Assembly (NCBI GenBank): GCA_028281865.1
Contig: JANQJB010000063.1
Location: forward strand, 1 to 32,386
Source of the DNA: Marinagarivorans sp.
GTDB taxonomy: Bacteria > Pseudomonadota > Gammaproteobacteria > Pseudomonadales > Cellvibrionaceae
Direction: 5' to 3'
DNA: 32,386 nt
In this document: positions 17,785 through 26,485 of the stretch, in pieces
How positions within the stretch are numbered: position 1 is the stretch's first letter
Layout of the letters: each line of letters opens with the position of its first letter
Translations under genes and position numbers: made by a program
Notes under the pieces: model-generated
What the model saw: the letters and a program-made list of their open reading frames with translations, nothing else
Told to the model about the DNA's origin: nothing
The model's database searches: none

Positions 17785-19416
17785 TTACAACCCTCGATTC
17801 TTCTTCCTAACAACGTGAGCATACCAAACAACCGGAGCGATAACTAAAACGGTCATAGCCGCAAGTATAGCGACATAAGATTGACCAGCGGTTGAGAGAT
17901 TTGAAATTGAAATGGCCAGCTCATTATTAATATGTTCGGCATATGCTATTGGCCCAATCGCAGCTTCTTTTGCCATTGAAAACCCCTGACTAAAAGCGTT
18001 TTCCCATCCAGTGGCGGACAGAGAGCCGTAAGCTTTATAGCCAATCGCCGATGCGCCCATGGCGAGTAAGCCAATGCCGACGCACCCTATTCCGGCAAAC
18101 CCTACTCCAACGGCCCCTATACCAATAATTCCAACCGAAAAAACACCAACACTAATAGGAGCCACAGTAAAACCACCCCAGGCGAACAGCAAGCCATAGG
18201 CTTTTTCGCCAAAAGCAATCCAGCCGATAGCCACTTCTTCGCCTTTTTCACTTGCGGCGAACTTTATGTGAACCAACGGAAAGCCTAGAAGAGAATAACG
18301 ACTTTTATATTCGCGCCCTTTGGCATTGGGTTGATCACCGGGTGATGCAAATGCCTCTGGCTTGCGAGCCCTTTCCGCCACTCTGAGCTCGGCCATTTTC
18401 CTGAAAGACTTAAACAGCAAAATCAAATAACTGGCGACAAAAGAAAAGACAATAATTTGAGAGAGAACTAGGAAAGAGCGCGAACTTGCGGGAAAAGCTA
18501 AAGCGAGATAACGGAAGCCAAGCAATCCCGCGACAAACGCGATCGCAACAGCCACAAAAATTATCGTTTCTTTTACCACAGCTTTGCGTTCACGGTCCGT
18601 TCGTGATTTATCAAGGCTAGCACGCAAGCCAAAAAAACAGCTTATAAATCCAGATGCTGTAGCTAAAAAAGTGACAATAGTTGCTAGCTTGAATGTTGTG
18701 CCCAACTTCGCAGCTGTCACCCCGTAGCCCGCGGCTTTGGTTGGCGGAGCCAAGGTTACTAACGAAGCCATAACGCCCGCGGTAAACACATGCCCCGGGC
18801 TGCTGCGTTCCAGAGCGTCCTCAACAAACTTCATCATCTTGGCTTGCAATAATTTTCGACCGCGCGACAAACGCTGTTTTACCGTGTCTTCGCTTAAGTC
18901 CAGTTCATTTGCCACGTGCGCCACGGAACGGTGTTCGCGATAGTATAAGATCAAGGTTTCGCGATAAGTCTCTGGTAAATCTTTTAGGGTTTGCCACAAA
19001 AGGGCCCTCTCTTGATCTCTCATCGCGATTTCTTCCGTTGTTTTGTCACCCGTTGTTATATCACTTGGCTCCAACACGTTTGATTCAGCTGTTTCGTCAA
19101 CGTGTTGTGTTGGCTGTCGAGCCTGCTTTCTGTGGTGATGACTGATTTTGAATCTCAGAATTCCACACAGCCATGCTTTGAGCTTTTCTGGTTCTTGTAG
19201 CTTGGATAGTTTTTTCCACGCCTCTACAAAGGTTTCCTGCACGAGGTCTTCACTCTCATTAACACTACCGATGGACGAATAGGCCAAAGAGCAAAGTAGC
19301 CGCTGATAGCGAACAACAATTGTCTCGAATGCCAGCTTATCGCCGCCCAGCGACGATATAACCAAGGTTGCGTCACTTGACTCTTCTATTACAGAGCTTT
19401 TGCTTTCGATTCTCAT
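17785..19416 (-). CDS. ECF sigma factor fused to a C-terminal membrane domain
   Basis: Encodes 543 residues from the ATG at 19416; an upstream in-frame TTG at 19425 is less likely. Residues ~28-95 are sigma region 2 (FETIVVRYQRLLCSLAYSSI, then SEDLVQETFVEAWKKL). Residues ~137-195 are region 4 with its helix-turn-helix (DLPETYRETLILYYREHRSV, then VANELDLSEDTVKQRLSRGR). A normal ECF factor ends near 200; this one has 340 more residues. Hydrophobic segments lie at about 243-264, 283-308, 313-336 and 512-535, with a Gly-rich hydrophobic stretch at ~418-458 (ISVGVFSVGIIGIGAVGVGF). Fused C-terminal domains often replace a separate anti-sigma factor, so the protein may be held at the inner membrane until a signal arrives; this is inference. 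It is divergent from the CIA30 gene, and both have the same promoter motif. Confidence 0.85.
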   Translation of the reverse strand: MRIESKSSVIEESSDATLVISSLGGDKLAFETIVVRYQRLLCSLAYSSIGSVNESEDLVQETFVEAWKKLSKLQEPEKLKAWLCGILRFKISHHHRKQARQPTQHVDETAESNVLEPSDITTGDKTTEEIAMRDQERALLWQTLKDLPETYRETLILYYREHRSVAHVANELDLSEDTVKQRLSRGRKLLQAKMMKFVEDALERSSPGHVFTAGVMASLVTLAPPTKAAGYGVTAAKLGTTFKLATIVTFLATASGFISCFFGLRASLDKSRTDRERKAVVKETIIFVAVAIAFVAGLLGFRYLALAFPASSRSFLVLSQIIVFSFVASYLILLFKSFRKMAELRVAERARKPEAFASPGDQPNAKGREYKSRYSLLGFPLVHIKFAASEKGEEVAIGWIAFGEKAYGLLFAWGGFTVAPISVGVFSVGIIGIGAVGVGFAGIGCVGIGLLAMGASAIGYKAYGSLSATGWENAFSQGFSMAKEAAIGPIAYAEHINNELAISISNLSTAGQSYVAILAAMTVLVIAPVVWYAHVVRKKNRGL

Positions 19417-19451
19417 ATTTCTCAATCAAATTTATAGGCTTAGATAAACGT

Positions 19452-19480
19452 AGTGCCTCGTTCGGTAAGAAAGGTGACAA
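19452..19480 (-). promoter_or_regulatory. Candidate ECF promoter of the sigma-factor gene
   Basis: On the minus strand TTGTCAC (19480-19474) and GGCACT (19457-19452) are separated by exactly 16 bp. That is the usual ECF spacing between -35 and -10 elements. The start site would fall near 19445, about 30 bp before the ATG at 19416. The same motif with the same spacing faces the other way toward the CIA30 gene. Confidence 0.6.
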
Positions 19481-19531
19481 CATTTTTAAAAAATTGTGAT
19501 TTTAAGTTTAGTTATTAAAAAGCGAAAAAAC

Positions 19532-19560
19532 TTGTCACTTAATGTTGAGCTAGCGGCACT
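19532..19560 (+). promoter_or_regulatory. Candidate ECF promoter of the CIA30/acyltransferase unit
   Basis: TTGTCAC (19532-19538), 16 bp, then GGCACT (19555-19560): element for element the mirror of the motif upstream of the sigma-factor gene. The start site would lie near 19567, about 55 bp before the ATG at 19622. Confidence 0.6.
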
Positions 19561-19621
19561 TATAGCACGAACCGTGAATAGTTAGCACAAACCGCAATAA
19601 ACCAACATACAGGACAATAAC

Positions 19622-20221
19622 ATGATCTTACAAAACTCTTTTTTCCGCATCGCGCATAGAACACTTGCTATTTCGCTTTGTGCCATCTGTTTCAACTCGG
19701 CTTTAGCCGCAGATCTCGGCGCAAAAGTTGACGATTTTAGCGATGCAACAAAAAACAGCTTCGGTATTGTTCGTCACTTCGTTGATGACAAAACATCGGG
19801 CGGACAAACTCAGGTCCAGCACGAGGTCAAAGACGGCGTTTTACAAGCAAGAGGTGAGATACTGCCACCGCGTGGGCAGCCAGGTTGGGCCAGTATGGTT
19901 CTGTTGCTAGACCCTAAGGCGGCACCGCAGGACGCTAGCAACTATGACGGTATCCGCCTTGTTGTGCGTGTTCATAAAGGGAATTTATCCGTTTCCGCTA
20001 ATAGTTCTGAAGTCGCAAATTTTGACTACCACGCAGCTACTGTATCACGCAGTGTAGACGGGAAATTTAGTGAGGTTAAGATCCCCTTCTCGCAAATGAA
20101 ACGAGCTTGGTCTGAGCAAACGCAGCTTAATACAAAAAGCCTGATTGGTTTGAGCCTGGTAGCGTTTGATGTTAAAAAAAGCTCTTTTCATTTTGAAGTC
20201 GATGAAATTGGCTTTTACTAG
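19622..20221 (+). CDS. Periplasmic CIA30-domain protein
   Basis: Encodes 199 residues. Residues 1-29 form a Sec signal peptide ending NSALA, with AGGA upstream of the start. The mature part fits the CIA30 (complex I intermediate-associated protein 30) fold: DDFSDATKNSFGIVRHFVDD, then GWASMVLLLDP, YDGIRLVVRVHKGN, FSEVKIPFSQMKR and the closing FHFEVDEIGFY. CIA30 domains are galactose-binding-like beta-sandwiches found in many bacterial exported proteins. A role in respiratory complex assembly is known for the mitochondrial protein only and should not be assumed here. It is followed 65 bp later by the acyltransferase gene on the same strand, and probably forms an operon under the divergent ECF-type promoter. 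Confidence 0.8.
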   Translation: MILQNSFFRIAHRTLAISLCAICFNSALAADLGAKVDDFSDATKNSFGIVRHFVDDKTSGGQTQVQHEVKDGVLQARGEILPPRGQPGWASMVLLLDPKAAPQDASNYDGIRLVVRVHKGNLSVSANSSEVANFDYHAATVSRSVDGKFSEVKIPFSQMKRAWSEQTQLNTKSLIGLSLVAFDVKKSSFHFEVDEIGFY

Positions 20222-20286
20222 AACCCATCTAAAAACGTTTTAGGCATTATCTTTAACAATTTAATGGAAAGGCAGTTAAGAGTTCT

Positions 20287-21492
20287 ATGTCCACAAACAA
20301 AATACCTGCATTAAATAAACGAATCGATTACTTAGACGCAGTGCGGGCTTTCGCTTTATTGCTGGGTATTGTGTTTCATGCAAGCTTGTCTTTCACACCG
20401 ATTTTTATCGGCTGGGCGGTCATGGACATTTCTACCAGCAAAGCGGTCTCGATCTTTTTATTAGTCAGTCACTCATTTCGAATGGAGTTGTTCTTTTTAA
20501 TCGCGGGTTTCTTTAGCCATATGACTCTGCAACGTAAAGGCCTTGCTTCATTTACAAAATCGCGGTTAGTGCGTATCGCTATTCCATTTTTCTTGGGCTG
20601 GATAATTCTGCGCCCCTTAATTGTCTCAGCGTGGGTAATGGGAGGTGAAAGCCTTCGTGGAGACGTTTATATATTAAATGGTTTAAAAATAGGCTTTCAA
20701 AACGTATGGCAGTCGCCACACGAGCTTTTTACCGGAACTCATCTTTGGTTTCTTTATTATCTGTTGATGATAACGGGAATAGTACTGGCACTGCGTGCTC
20801 TGTTCGCTCTTAGCCGAGAGTTAAATTCGACTTTAATCAAGCACTCAGACCACGTATTGGTACGGCTTGTCAATTCTCGTTTTTTATGGATTATTTTATC
20901 CATGCTTACCGGAATTTGTATTTGGTTTATGAACGACTTGGGAATGGATACACCTGATAAATCCCTTTTACCTCATTGGCCAGTTCTTATCGTCTACTGT
21001 GGCTTTTTTACTTTTGGCTGGCTGCTTTATCGACAGCAATTTTTACTTGATCAATTTACCCGTATTACCAAAATCCGAGTGACTCTTTGCCTTATCAGCA
21101 TCGCCACGACTGTCATTTTAACGGATTATCAATTTGACGAAGGCCACCCCAATAGAACAATAATGCGAGCGTTTTTCTCGTTTAGCTACGCAATGACAAT
21201 GTGGCTGCTTGTCGCGCTTTGTATGGGTGTATTCAAACGGTTTCTAAACCGGCCAAACAAGATTGTACGTTATATTGCTGACGCATCTTACTGGCTCTAC
21301 TTAATTCACTTACCCATTGTGCTGTGGTTACAAATTGCTGTTGCGGAATTGCCATTCCATTGGTCATTTAAACTCACAGCAATTTCGCTACTGACGATTG
21401 TAATGAGTCTTATTGTTTACGATCTTTTTGTACGTTCCAGTCTGATTGGTAAAATTTTGAATGGGCAGACTAAACCGCGAGTCTTGTTGTGA
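20287..21492 (+). CDS. Inner-membrane acyltransferase (acyltransferase 3 / OpgC-like)
   Basis: Encodes 401 residues with about ten hydrophobic segments. The N-terminal RIDYLDAVRAFALLLGIVFH with the HA motif is the signature of acyltransferase family 3, as is the later RLVRIAIPFFLGWIILRPL-type helix (here with SRLVRI). HLWFLYYLL and the closing YWLYLIHLPIVLWLQ agree. Members move acetyl, succinyl or other acyl groups to extracytoplasmic sugars; OpgC succinylates periplasmic glucans and is a close topological match. The substrate cannot be read from sequence. It converges on nitA with only 12 bp between stop codons. It probably shares a transcript with the upstream CIA30 gene. Confidence 0.85.
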   Translation: MSTNKIPALNKRIDYLDAVRAFALLLGIVFHASLSFTPIFIGWAVMDISTSKAVSIFLLVSHSFRMELFFLIAGFFSHMTLQRKGLASFTKSRLVRIAIPFFLGWIILRPLIVSAWVMGGESLRGDVYILNGLKIGFQNVWQSPHELFTGTHLWFLYYLLMITGIVLALRALFALSRELNSTLIKHSDHVLVRLVNSRFLWIILSMLTGICIWFMNDLGMDTPDKSLLPHWPVLIVYCGFFTFGWLLYRQQFLLDQFTRITKIRVTLCLISIATTVILTDYQFDEGHPNRTIMRAFFSFSYAMTMWLLVALCMGVFKRFLNRPNKIVRYIADASYWLYLIHLPIVLWLQIAVAELPFHWSFKLTAISLLTIVMSLIVYDLFVRSSLIGKILNGQTKPRVLL

Positions 21493-21504
21493 GGCGCTTG
21501 CTAG

Positions 21505-23430
21505 CTAACCACTATTTTGTTTTAAACCCATGCGCTTTATTCTAGATGCTAAAGTTGTTGGTTTCATTCCCAGCAACTCTGCAGCACCCCCCTCGCCGAA
21601 AAGACGCCAATCAGTTTTATTTAGCGCACGCAACATATTTTCTCTAACCATACTTTGCATATCACCATCAGAATAAATCTGGAAATCTTGCGTTGCCTTT
21701 TCATTCAAATTATTTTGTAAGCGATCGGTGTCGAGCGGGATATCAATCGAAACTCGATCGTTTACCGCGGTAATAACAGCTCGTTCAATCACATTTTGTA
21801 ATTCACGAATATTACCGGGCCAGGAGTAACTTTCGATACGGTCAACATCTGAGCGCAATAACCTGTATTGTTTACCTATTTTTTTGCCAGCTTGCTCAAG
21901 GAAATGTAGTGCGAGAAGTTTAATGTCGCCACCACGTTCACGCAGCGGCGGCACGTGAATAGGAAAAACGTTTAATCGAAAGTACAAATCTTCACGGAAA
22001 CGATTTCTTGCAGACTCCGCCTTAAGATCGCGGTTAGTCGCAGCGATAATCCTAACGTCAACGGCTCGCGTTTTTTCTTCACCCACTCGCTCTAATTCAC
22101 TTTCCTGCAAAACGCGCAGTAATTTGCTTTGTAAATCAAGTGGAATTTCACCCACTTCATCTAAGAATATTGTCCCACCGTTTGCCAGTTCAAAGCGCCC
22201 TATTCGGTCGCGCATTGCACCGGTGAAAGCTCCTTTTATGTGACCAAAAAACTCACTTTCAAACAGTTCATGCGGTATCGCTGCGCAATTGACGCGTATT
22301 AGCGGTTTATCTTTTCTCGCACTAGCTTCATGAATCGCTCGTGCAATCAATTCCTTACCCGTGCCACTTTCACCGGTAATTAAAACGCTTGCATCGGTTT
22401 GCGCCACCAATTCAACCTGTTGCAGCAAGCGAGTAATTTTAGAACTTTCACCGATAATACCGTGATATTTTTGCTCGATTAAGAATTCTTGTTGCAAATA
22501 AGCATTTTCATCTTCTAAACGCGCTTTTAATTCACTCAGCTCATCCAGAGTCTCATGCAAACGCCGCTCTGTTTCGAGCCGTTCGCTGATGTCTCGGAAA
22601 ACAACGACAGCGCCAATAATGGAACTATCTGAGATAATGGGCGTACTGGTAAACTCAACGGGGAAAGGACTCCCATCATGCCTCCAAAAAACCTCCTGGC
22701 GGCCTTCGTGCACAACACCATCTCTTATCGCTGCATAAATAGGACATTCTTCTACAGGATAATGCGAACCATCCTCATGCGTGTGATGGTGAACATAATG
22801 GATATTCTGCCCTAACACCTCATCATCGCTGCGCCCAAGTAGGCGTTTGGCCGCTGGATTGATAAATGTGCAAAGCCCGTCAGTGTCTACACAATAGATG
22901 CCGTCACCCACAGATGTCAGCATTAATAAATTTTCGCGCTCGCCTTGCTGGAAGATACTTTGCAGATGCTTCCATTCCAATATGCCATTTCGCGCAATTC
23001 TATCGACTTCGTTTTGTTCGCGTTTACGTTTTTCTTCGCTTAAGTCTTTTACCGCAACAATAAGCAGCTCACGATTATTGATAACCGTTCTCGCCGCATT
23101 GAGGTCAACCGGAATATGGTTTCCATTTGCCAGGCGACAGGTCATTAAATTACTCGTCGCGTTACCCTGTGTTAAGGTTTGCTCAGAAAATACAATGAGC
23201 CTGCCCAGCTCGCGACCATGTATTTTAGTAATTGGCATATCCAGTATTTGTTGCCGCGAAAAGCCCAACAACATGCTAGCGGCGATATTGCAATCAACGT
23301 ATTTATCAATCAGGGGATCAAGTAGCATTAAGGGTATTGGGCACTGCTCAAACGCGTCATTTCGCATCCAATAGGCAAGCTTGCTCCAATCGTCATTAGG
23401 ATCTGCTTTGTACACTTTCCCCGACCTCAT
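21505..23430 (-). CDS. nitA: Sigma54-dependent activator of the Nit1C operon
   Basis: Encodes 641 residues from the ATG at 23430. A start 66 bp further upstream (23496) is in frame, but it would place coding sequence across three palindromes and lacks a clear ribosome binding site; AGAG precedes 23430. Two PAS domains (~25-130 and ~165-285; the second with [18 protein letters not shown]) sense an unknown signal. A coiled-coil linker leads to the AAA+ domain: Walker A GESGTGKE at 353-360, the sigma54-contacting GAFTGA at 400-405, Walker B TIFLDE at 420-425. A Fis-type helix-turn-helix ends the protein ([20 protein letters not shown]). In Pseudomonas pseudoalcaligenes CECT5344 the Nit1C cluster begins with such a regulator, NitA. 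It is divergent from nitB and should act on the -24/-12 promoter there. Confidence 0.88.
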   Translation of the reverse strand: MRSGKVYKADPNDDWSKLAYWMRNDAFEQCPIPLMLLDPLIDKYVDCNIAASMLLGFSRQQILDMPITKIHGRELGRLIVFSEQTLTQGNATSNLMTCRLANGNHIPVDLNAARTVINNRELLIVAVKDLSEEKRKREQNEVDRIARNGILEWKHLQSIFQQGERENLLMLTSVGDGIYCVDTDGLCTFINPAAKRLLGRSDDEVLGQNIHYVHHHTHEDGSHYPVEECPIYAAIRDGVVHEGRQEVFWRHDGSPFPVEFTSTPIISDSSIIGAVVVFRDISERLETERRLHETLDELSELKARLEDENAYLQQEFLIEQKYHGIIGESSKITRLLQQVELVAQTDASVLITGESGTGKELIARAIHEASARKDKPLIRVNCAAIPHELFESEFFGHIKGAFTGAMRDRIGRFELANGGTIFLDEVGEIPLDLQSKLLRVLQESELERVGEEKTRAVDVRIIAATNRDLKAESARNRFREDLYFRLNVFPIHVPPLRERGGDIKLLALHFLEQAGKKIGKQYRLLRSDVDRIESYSWPGNIRELQNVIERAVITAVNDRVSIDIPLDTDRLQNNLNEKATQDFQIYSDGDMQSMVRENMLRALNKTDWRLFGEGGAAELLGMKPTTLASRIKRMGLKQNSG

Positions 23431-23448
23431 TCTGCAACTCTTTAATAC

Positions 23449-23505
23449 TACGCATATGCGTAACCATATATTACGCACTTGCATAATATTACGCAAATGC
23501 GTGTA
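23449..23505. promoter_or_regulatory. Three palindromic sites, candidate NitA enhancer (UAS)
   Basis: Three related dyads lie side by side: TACGCATATGCGTA (23449-23462, perfect), ATTACGCACTTGCATAAT (23470-23487, one mismatch) and ATTACGCAAATGCGTGTA (23488-23505, right arm weaker). The shared half-site is TTACGCA. They sit about 120-175 bp upstream of the -24 element of nitB, the usual place for sigma54 enhancers. They also directly precede the nitA start, so binding could repress or activate nitA itself. Confidence 0.7.
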
Positions 23506-23623
23506 AATGTCGATAAATAACAGAGCAAAATATTTTGCTCTAATTATTGAGATTACTATTTAAGTTACTGATAAATAACAAAAAAATAGCTATAAGAAAT
23601 TTTTTCCACCCACCGCATTGAGA

Positions 23624-23641
23624 TTGGTACGGCACTCGCAA
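23624..23641 (+). promoter_or_regulatory. Sigma54 (-24/-12) promoter of nitBCDEFGH
   Basis: TTGGTACGGCACTCGCAA places GG (23626-23627) and GC (23638-23639) exactly 10 bp apart, the invariant spacing of RpoN promoters (consensus TTGGCACG-N4-TTGCA). The transcript would start near 23651, about 73 bp before the nitB ATG. It fits the neighbouring sigma54 activator. Confidence 0.75.
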
Positions 23642-23723
23642 AGGCTGCAAGTATTGGACGCATCTGTTTTTTCGCAATGCTGTTCTTGGTCAAATTATTC
23701 ACCCGCAAAATGAGGACTAATCC

Positions 23724-24206
23724 ATGCCATCAGTAGACATGAATCACTACCAGACTGGCGACTATCTTGTCGACTATGAAGAAAAAGTATTCGAAGATGT
23801 TCAAGCCGAACCCGGTGCTAAAGCCCTACTCACTTTTCACACCGTTGCCTTCGAAGGCTCGATTGGCTTAGTCAATTTGTTGCAAGCCAAACGACTACTG
23901 CGCAAAGGTTTTGAAACAAAAGTACTGCTTTATGGGCCCGGCGTATTGCTTGGCGTACAACGCGGTTTTCCAAAATTAGGCTCAGAAGCATTTCCCGGCC
24001 ACCTGGCTTACAACGCCCAGTTAGAAGCCTTTATGTCTGAAGGCGGAGAAGTTTACGCCTGCCGTTTCGCACTGCAAGCGCTTTACGGTCAAACGGAAAA
24101 AGCTTTAATCGAAGGTATTCGTCCGATTAACCCATTAGATGTCATGGACCTGCAATTACTGATGGCTCGCGAAAACGCCTTTATGGTGCATACCTGGACG
24201 ACCTGA
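23724..24206 (+). CDS. nitB: MSMEG_0572/Sll0783-family nitrogen starvation protein
   Basis: Encodes 160 residues with AGGA upstream of the start. Motifs such as [48 protein letters not shown] and [12 protein letters not shown] are those of the small proteins opening Nit1C clusters. The Synechocystis homologue Sll0783 is induced under nitrogen starvation and needed for normal polyhydroxybutyrate build-up. The fold looks DsrE-like (alternating strands and helices, one conserved Cys), but the biochemical role is unknown. It is the first gene after the sigma54 promoter and is separated from nitC by a 110-bp gap with a hairpin, which may let nitB be made in excess. Confidence 0.88.
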   Translation: MPSVDMNHYQTGDYLVDYEEKVFEDVQAEPGAKALLTFHTVAFEGSIGLVNLLQAKRLLRKGFETKVLLYGPGVLLGVQRGFPKLGSEAFPGHLAYNAQLEAFMSEGGEVYACRFALQALYGQTEKALIEGIRPINPLDVMDLQLLMARENAFMVHTWTT

Positions 24207-24256
24207 TAAATATTCGAGTTTTTAATACAGCTTTAAATATTTTTCAAAAATACAAG

Positions 24257-24285
24257 CCTGAAAACACCGGTTAGGCGTTTTCAGG
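24257..24285 (+). terminator. Hairpin between nitB and nitC (possible attenuator)
   Basis: CCTGAAAACACC (24257-24268) pairs with GGCGTTTTCAGG (24274-24285) with one mismatch and a 5-nt loop. A run of T (ATTTTTTTAC) begins about ten bases after the stem rather than directly. It may cause partial termination, or protect the nitB message from decay. Confidence 0.55.
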
Positions 24286-24316
24286 TTAGATTAAAATTTT
24301 TTTACAAAGGTTAAAA

Positions 24317-25342
24317 ATGACTACTGTTGTTGCCGCAGCCGTGCAATGTAGCCCAGCGCTTTATTCCTGCGCCGGTACTGTCGAAAAAGTTTGTAACTGG
24401 ATAGAAGAGCTAGGCAGTCAAGGTGTACAAATGGCCGTTTTTCCAGAAACACTTGTACCCTATTACCCCTATTTTTCGTTTGTACAAGCGCCGTTTGCGA
24501 TGGGCAAACAGCATTTAAAATTGTTAGAAGAAAGCGTGGAAGTACCATCGGTATTTACCGAGCAAATCGCCAAGGCAGCAAAAGCAGCCAGTATGGTGGT
24601 GTCCGTGGGAATCAATGAGCGCGAAGGCGGAACAATTTATAACGCGCAACTACTTTTTGACGCCAATGGTGAACTTGTTCAGCATCGCAGAAAAATTACA
24701 CCAACTTTCCACGAACGGATGATATGGGGCCAAGGCGATGGTTCTGGTCTGAGCGCAGTCGACACCGCAGTCGGTCGTATTGGTTCCCTCGCTTGTTGGG
24801 AACACTATAACCCCTTAGCGCGTTATGCATTAATGGCAGACCGAGAACAAATTCATGTGAGCATGTTCCCCGGCTCCTTGGTCGGCGAAATTTTTGCCGA
24901 CCAAATCGAAGTCACGATCCGTCACCACGCACTTGAAAGCGGTTGCTTTGTTGTTAACGCCACGAGTTGGCTGAGCGAAAAACAACAGCAAAAAATTGCT
25001 GACGATACCGGTGGCCCGATCAAGGCTATTAGCGGTGGCTGCTTTACAGCAATTGTTTCCCCAGAAGGAAAGTTGCTGGGAGAAATACTACGCAGTAATT
25101 CAGGCGAAGGTGCATGTGTTGCAGAACTTGACTTGTCCCTGATCAACAAGCGCAAACGTATGATGGATTCTGTCGGCCATTACAGTCGACCAGAGCTACT
25201 GAGCCTGTTAGTCGATAAAACTATGACTAGCCACACCCATCCCATGCAAAAAATAAAGTCTTCGAACGAGGACGATTCAACGACAACACCCATTCCTGCA
25301 ACGCAAACTTTCACAAGCGAATTAATTGAACAGGAAGCATAA
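24317..25342 (+). CDS. nitC: Nit6803-family nitrilase
   Basis: Encodes 341 residues, close to the usual length for the family. The carbon-nitrogen hydrolase catalytic residues are in place: Glu44 ([16 protein letters not shown]), Lys126 ([20 protein letters not shown]) with Glu133, and Cys160 ([17 protein letters not shown]). Nit1-type nitrilases hydrolyse nitriles to acid plus ammonia. NitC of Pseudomonas Nit1C clusters is required for growth on cyanide, probably acting on 2-aminonitriles or a related cyanide adduct. The enzyme is cytoplasmic. Start at 24317 with AAAGG upstream; the stop is 3 bp before nitD, so both are translated from one message. The last ~45 residues are a low-complexity tail rich in S and T. 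Confidence 0.93.
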   Translation: MTTVVAAAVQCSPALYSCAGTVEKVCNWIEELGSQGVQMAVFPETLVPYYPYFSFVQAPFAMGKQHLKLLEESVEVPSVFTEQIAKAAKAASMVVSVGINEREGGTIYNAQLLFDANGELVQHRRKITPTFHERMIWGQGDGSGLSAVDTAVGRIGSLACWEHYNPLARYALMADREQIHVSMFPGSLVGEIFADQIEVTIRHHALESGCFVVNATSWLSEKQQQKIADDTGGPIKAISGGCFTAIVSPEGKLLGEILRSNSGEGACVAELDLSLINKRKRMMDSVGHYSRPELLSLLVDKTMTSHTHPMQKIKSSNEDDSTTTPIPATQTFTSELIEQEA

Positions 25343-25345
25343 ACG

Positions 25346-26485
25346 ATGGCTTTAAATCGCAAGCAATTAACCGAAATACAAGCAGAGGGTATCCGCTGGG
25401 TAGAAGCGGAAAAAACCGGTGTAAGTCGTATTGGCGGCGCGGGCCCGACCGATCACAAAGCTATTAATTTTTCGTCGCAAACGTCGATGATTCCCGTTTA
25501 CAATGAACAGGTTAATAAATCTCGCTATCGCGCCGAACACAACCAACAGACAAACCAAGTATTAATTTTTGAAAACGAAAAATTAATTGACAAGGCCTCA
25601 TTAACCGACAAGCCAAAATTCTATGACTTAAAAACTCAGGATGGCATTCCCTATTGGAAAATCGCGACGCTACATAGCAAGGATGTCTTGGCAACCACAG
25701 TTCTTCAGACCTGTATCCGCTATCGCAATAGAGCAACCTCGTGTCAATTTTGTGCAATTGAGGAATCCCTAAAAAACAATCGCACCATTGCCCATAAAAC
25801 ACCGGCACAGCTTGCCGAAGTCGCTAAAGCAGCGGTAGAACTTGATGGCGTTAGCCAACTAATAATGACAACCGGCACACCTAAAACCCTAGACAGGGGT
25901 GCTGCAGTACTTGCAGAAAGTGCGTCCGCCGTTAAAAACGCTGTTGATCTCCCTATCCAAGCGCAATGTGAGCCACCCAACGAAGATGTGTGGTTCGAAA
26001 AATTAAAAGACGCCGGAGTCGATGCACTGGGTATGCATATGGAAGCGGTAACGGATCGCGTGCGTAAAAAAATTATGCCTGGCAAAGCAACAGTTTCATT
26101 GGCGCGTTATATGAGCGCGTATGAATATGCGGTAAAAGTGTTCGGTCCAGGTAATGTCAGCACGTATATCCTCGCCGGGCTTGGTGATAGCGAAAAAGAA
26201 ATTGTTCATATGAGTAAAAAGCTGATTGATATCGGCGTGTACCCGTTTGTCGTGCCTTTTGTGCCGGTTCAGGGAACGCCGATGGAAAATCACACCGTGG
26301 CTGACCCAGCAATGTTACAACGCATTTTTTCAGAGTTGGGTCCGCTCTTGGTAAAACGCGGCATTCAGTCGGGCTCGCTCAAAGCAGGTTGTGCAAAATG
26401 CGGCGCATGCTCGCCTCTAAAAAGCTTTGAGCGAGTTGAACAAAATACAGCTGAGGTAAAGATAGCGGAGGTAAAAAGTGCCTAA
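25346..26485 (+). CDS. nitD: MSMEG_0568-family radical SAM protein
   Basis: Encodes 379 residues. Three cysteines at 123, 133 and 136 (TCIRYRNRATSCQFCAIEE) form a C-x9-C-x2-C site instead of the canonical C-x3-C-x2-C. This wider spacing seems to be the norm for the Nit1C radical SAM family. A second set near the C-terminus (C349-x2-C352-x2-C355, AGCAKCGACSPL) could hold an auxiliary iron-sulfur cluster. A TIM-barrel core lies between them (TTGTPKTLDRG, CEPPNEDVWFEKLKDAGVDA, STYILAGLGDSEKEI). The reaction is not established; the enzyme is an obligate member of the cyanide-linked cluster. The GTG of nitE lies inside its 3' end, overlapping by 8 bp. Confidence 0.92.
   Translation: MALNRKQLTEIQAEGIRWVEAEKTGVSRIGGAGPTDHKAINFSSQTSMIPVYNEQVNKSRYRAEHNQQTNQVLIFENEKLIDKASLTDKPKFYDLKTQDGIPYWKIATLHSKDVLATTVLQTCIRYRNRATSCQFCAIEESLKNNRTIAHKTPAQLAEVAKAAVELDGVSQLIMTTGTPKTLDRGAAVLAESASAVKNAVDLPIQAQCEPPNEDVWFEKLKDAGVDALGMHMEAVTDRVRKKIMPGKATVSLARYMSAYEYAVKVFGPGNVSTYILAGLGDSEKEIVHMSKKLIDIGVYPFVVPFVPVQGTPMENHTVADPAMLQRIFSELGPLLVKRGIQSGSLKAGCAKCGACSPLKSFERVEQNTAEVKIAEVKSA

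Noticed and set aside
17562-17831. Minus-strand reading frame of 89 codons with repeated peptide motifs
   Set aside because: It is the 19-bp tandem array read through; 19 is not a multiple of three, and the frame overlaps the sigma-factor gene's end without a ribosome binding site.
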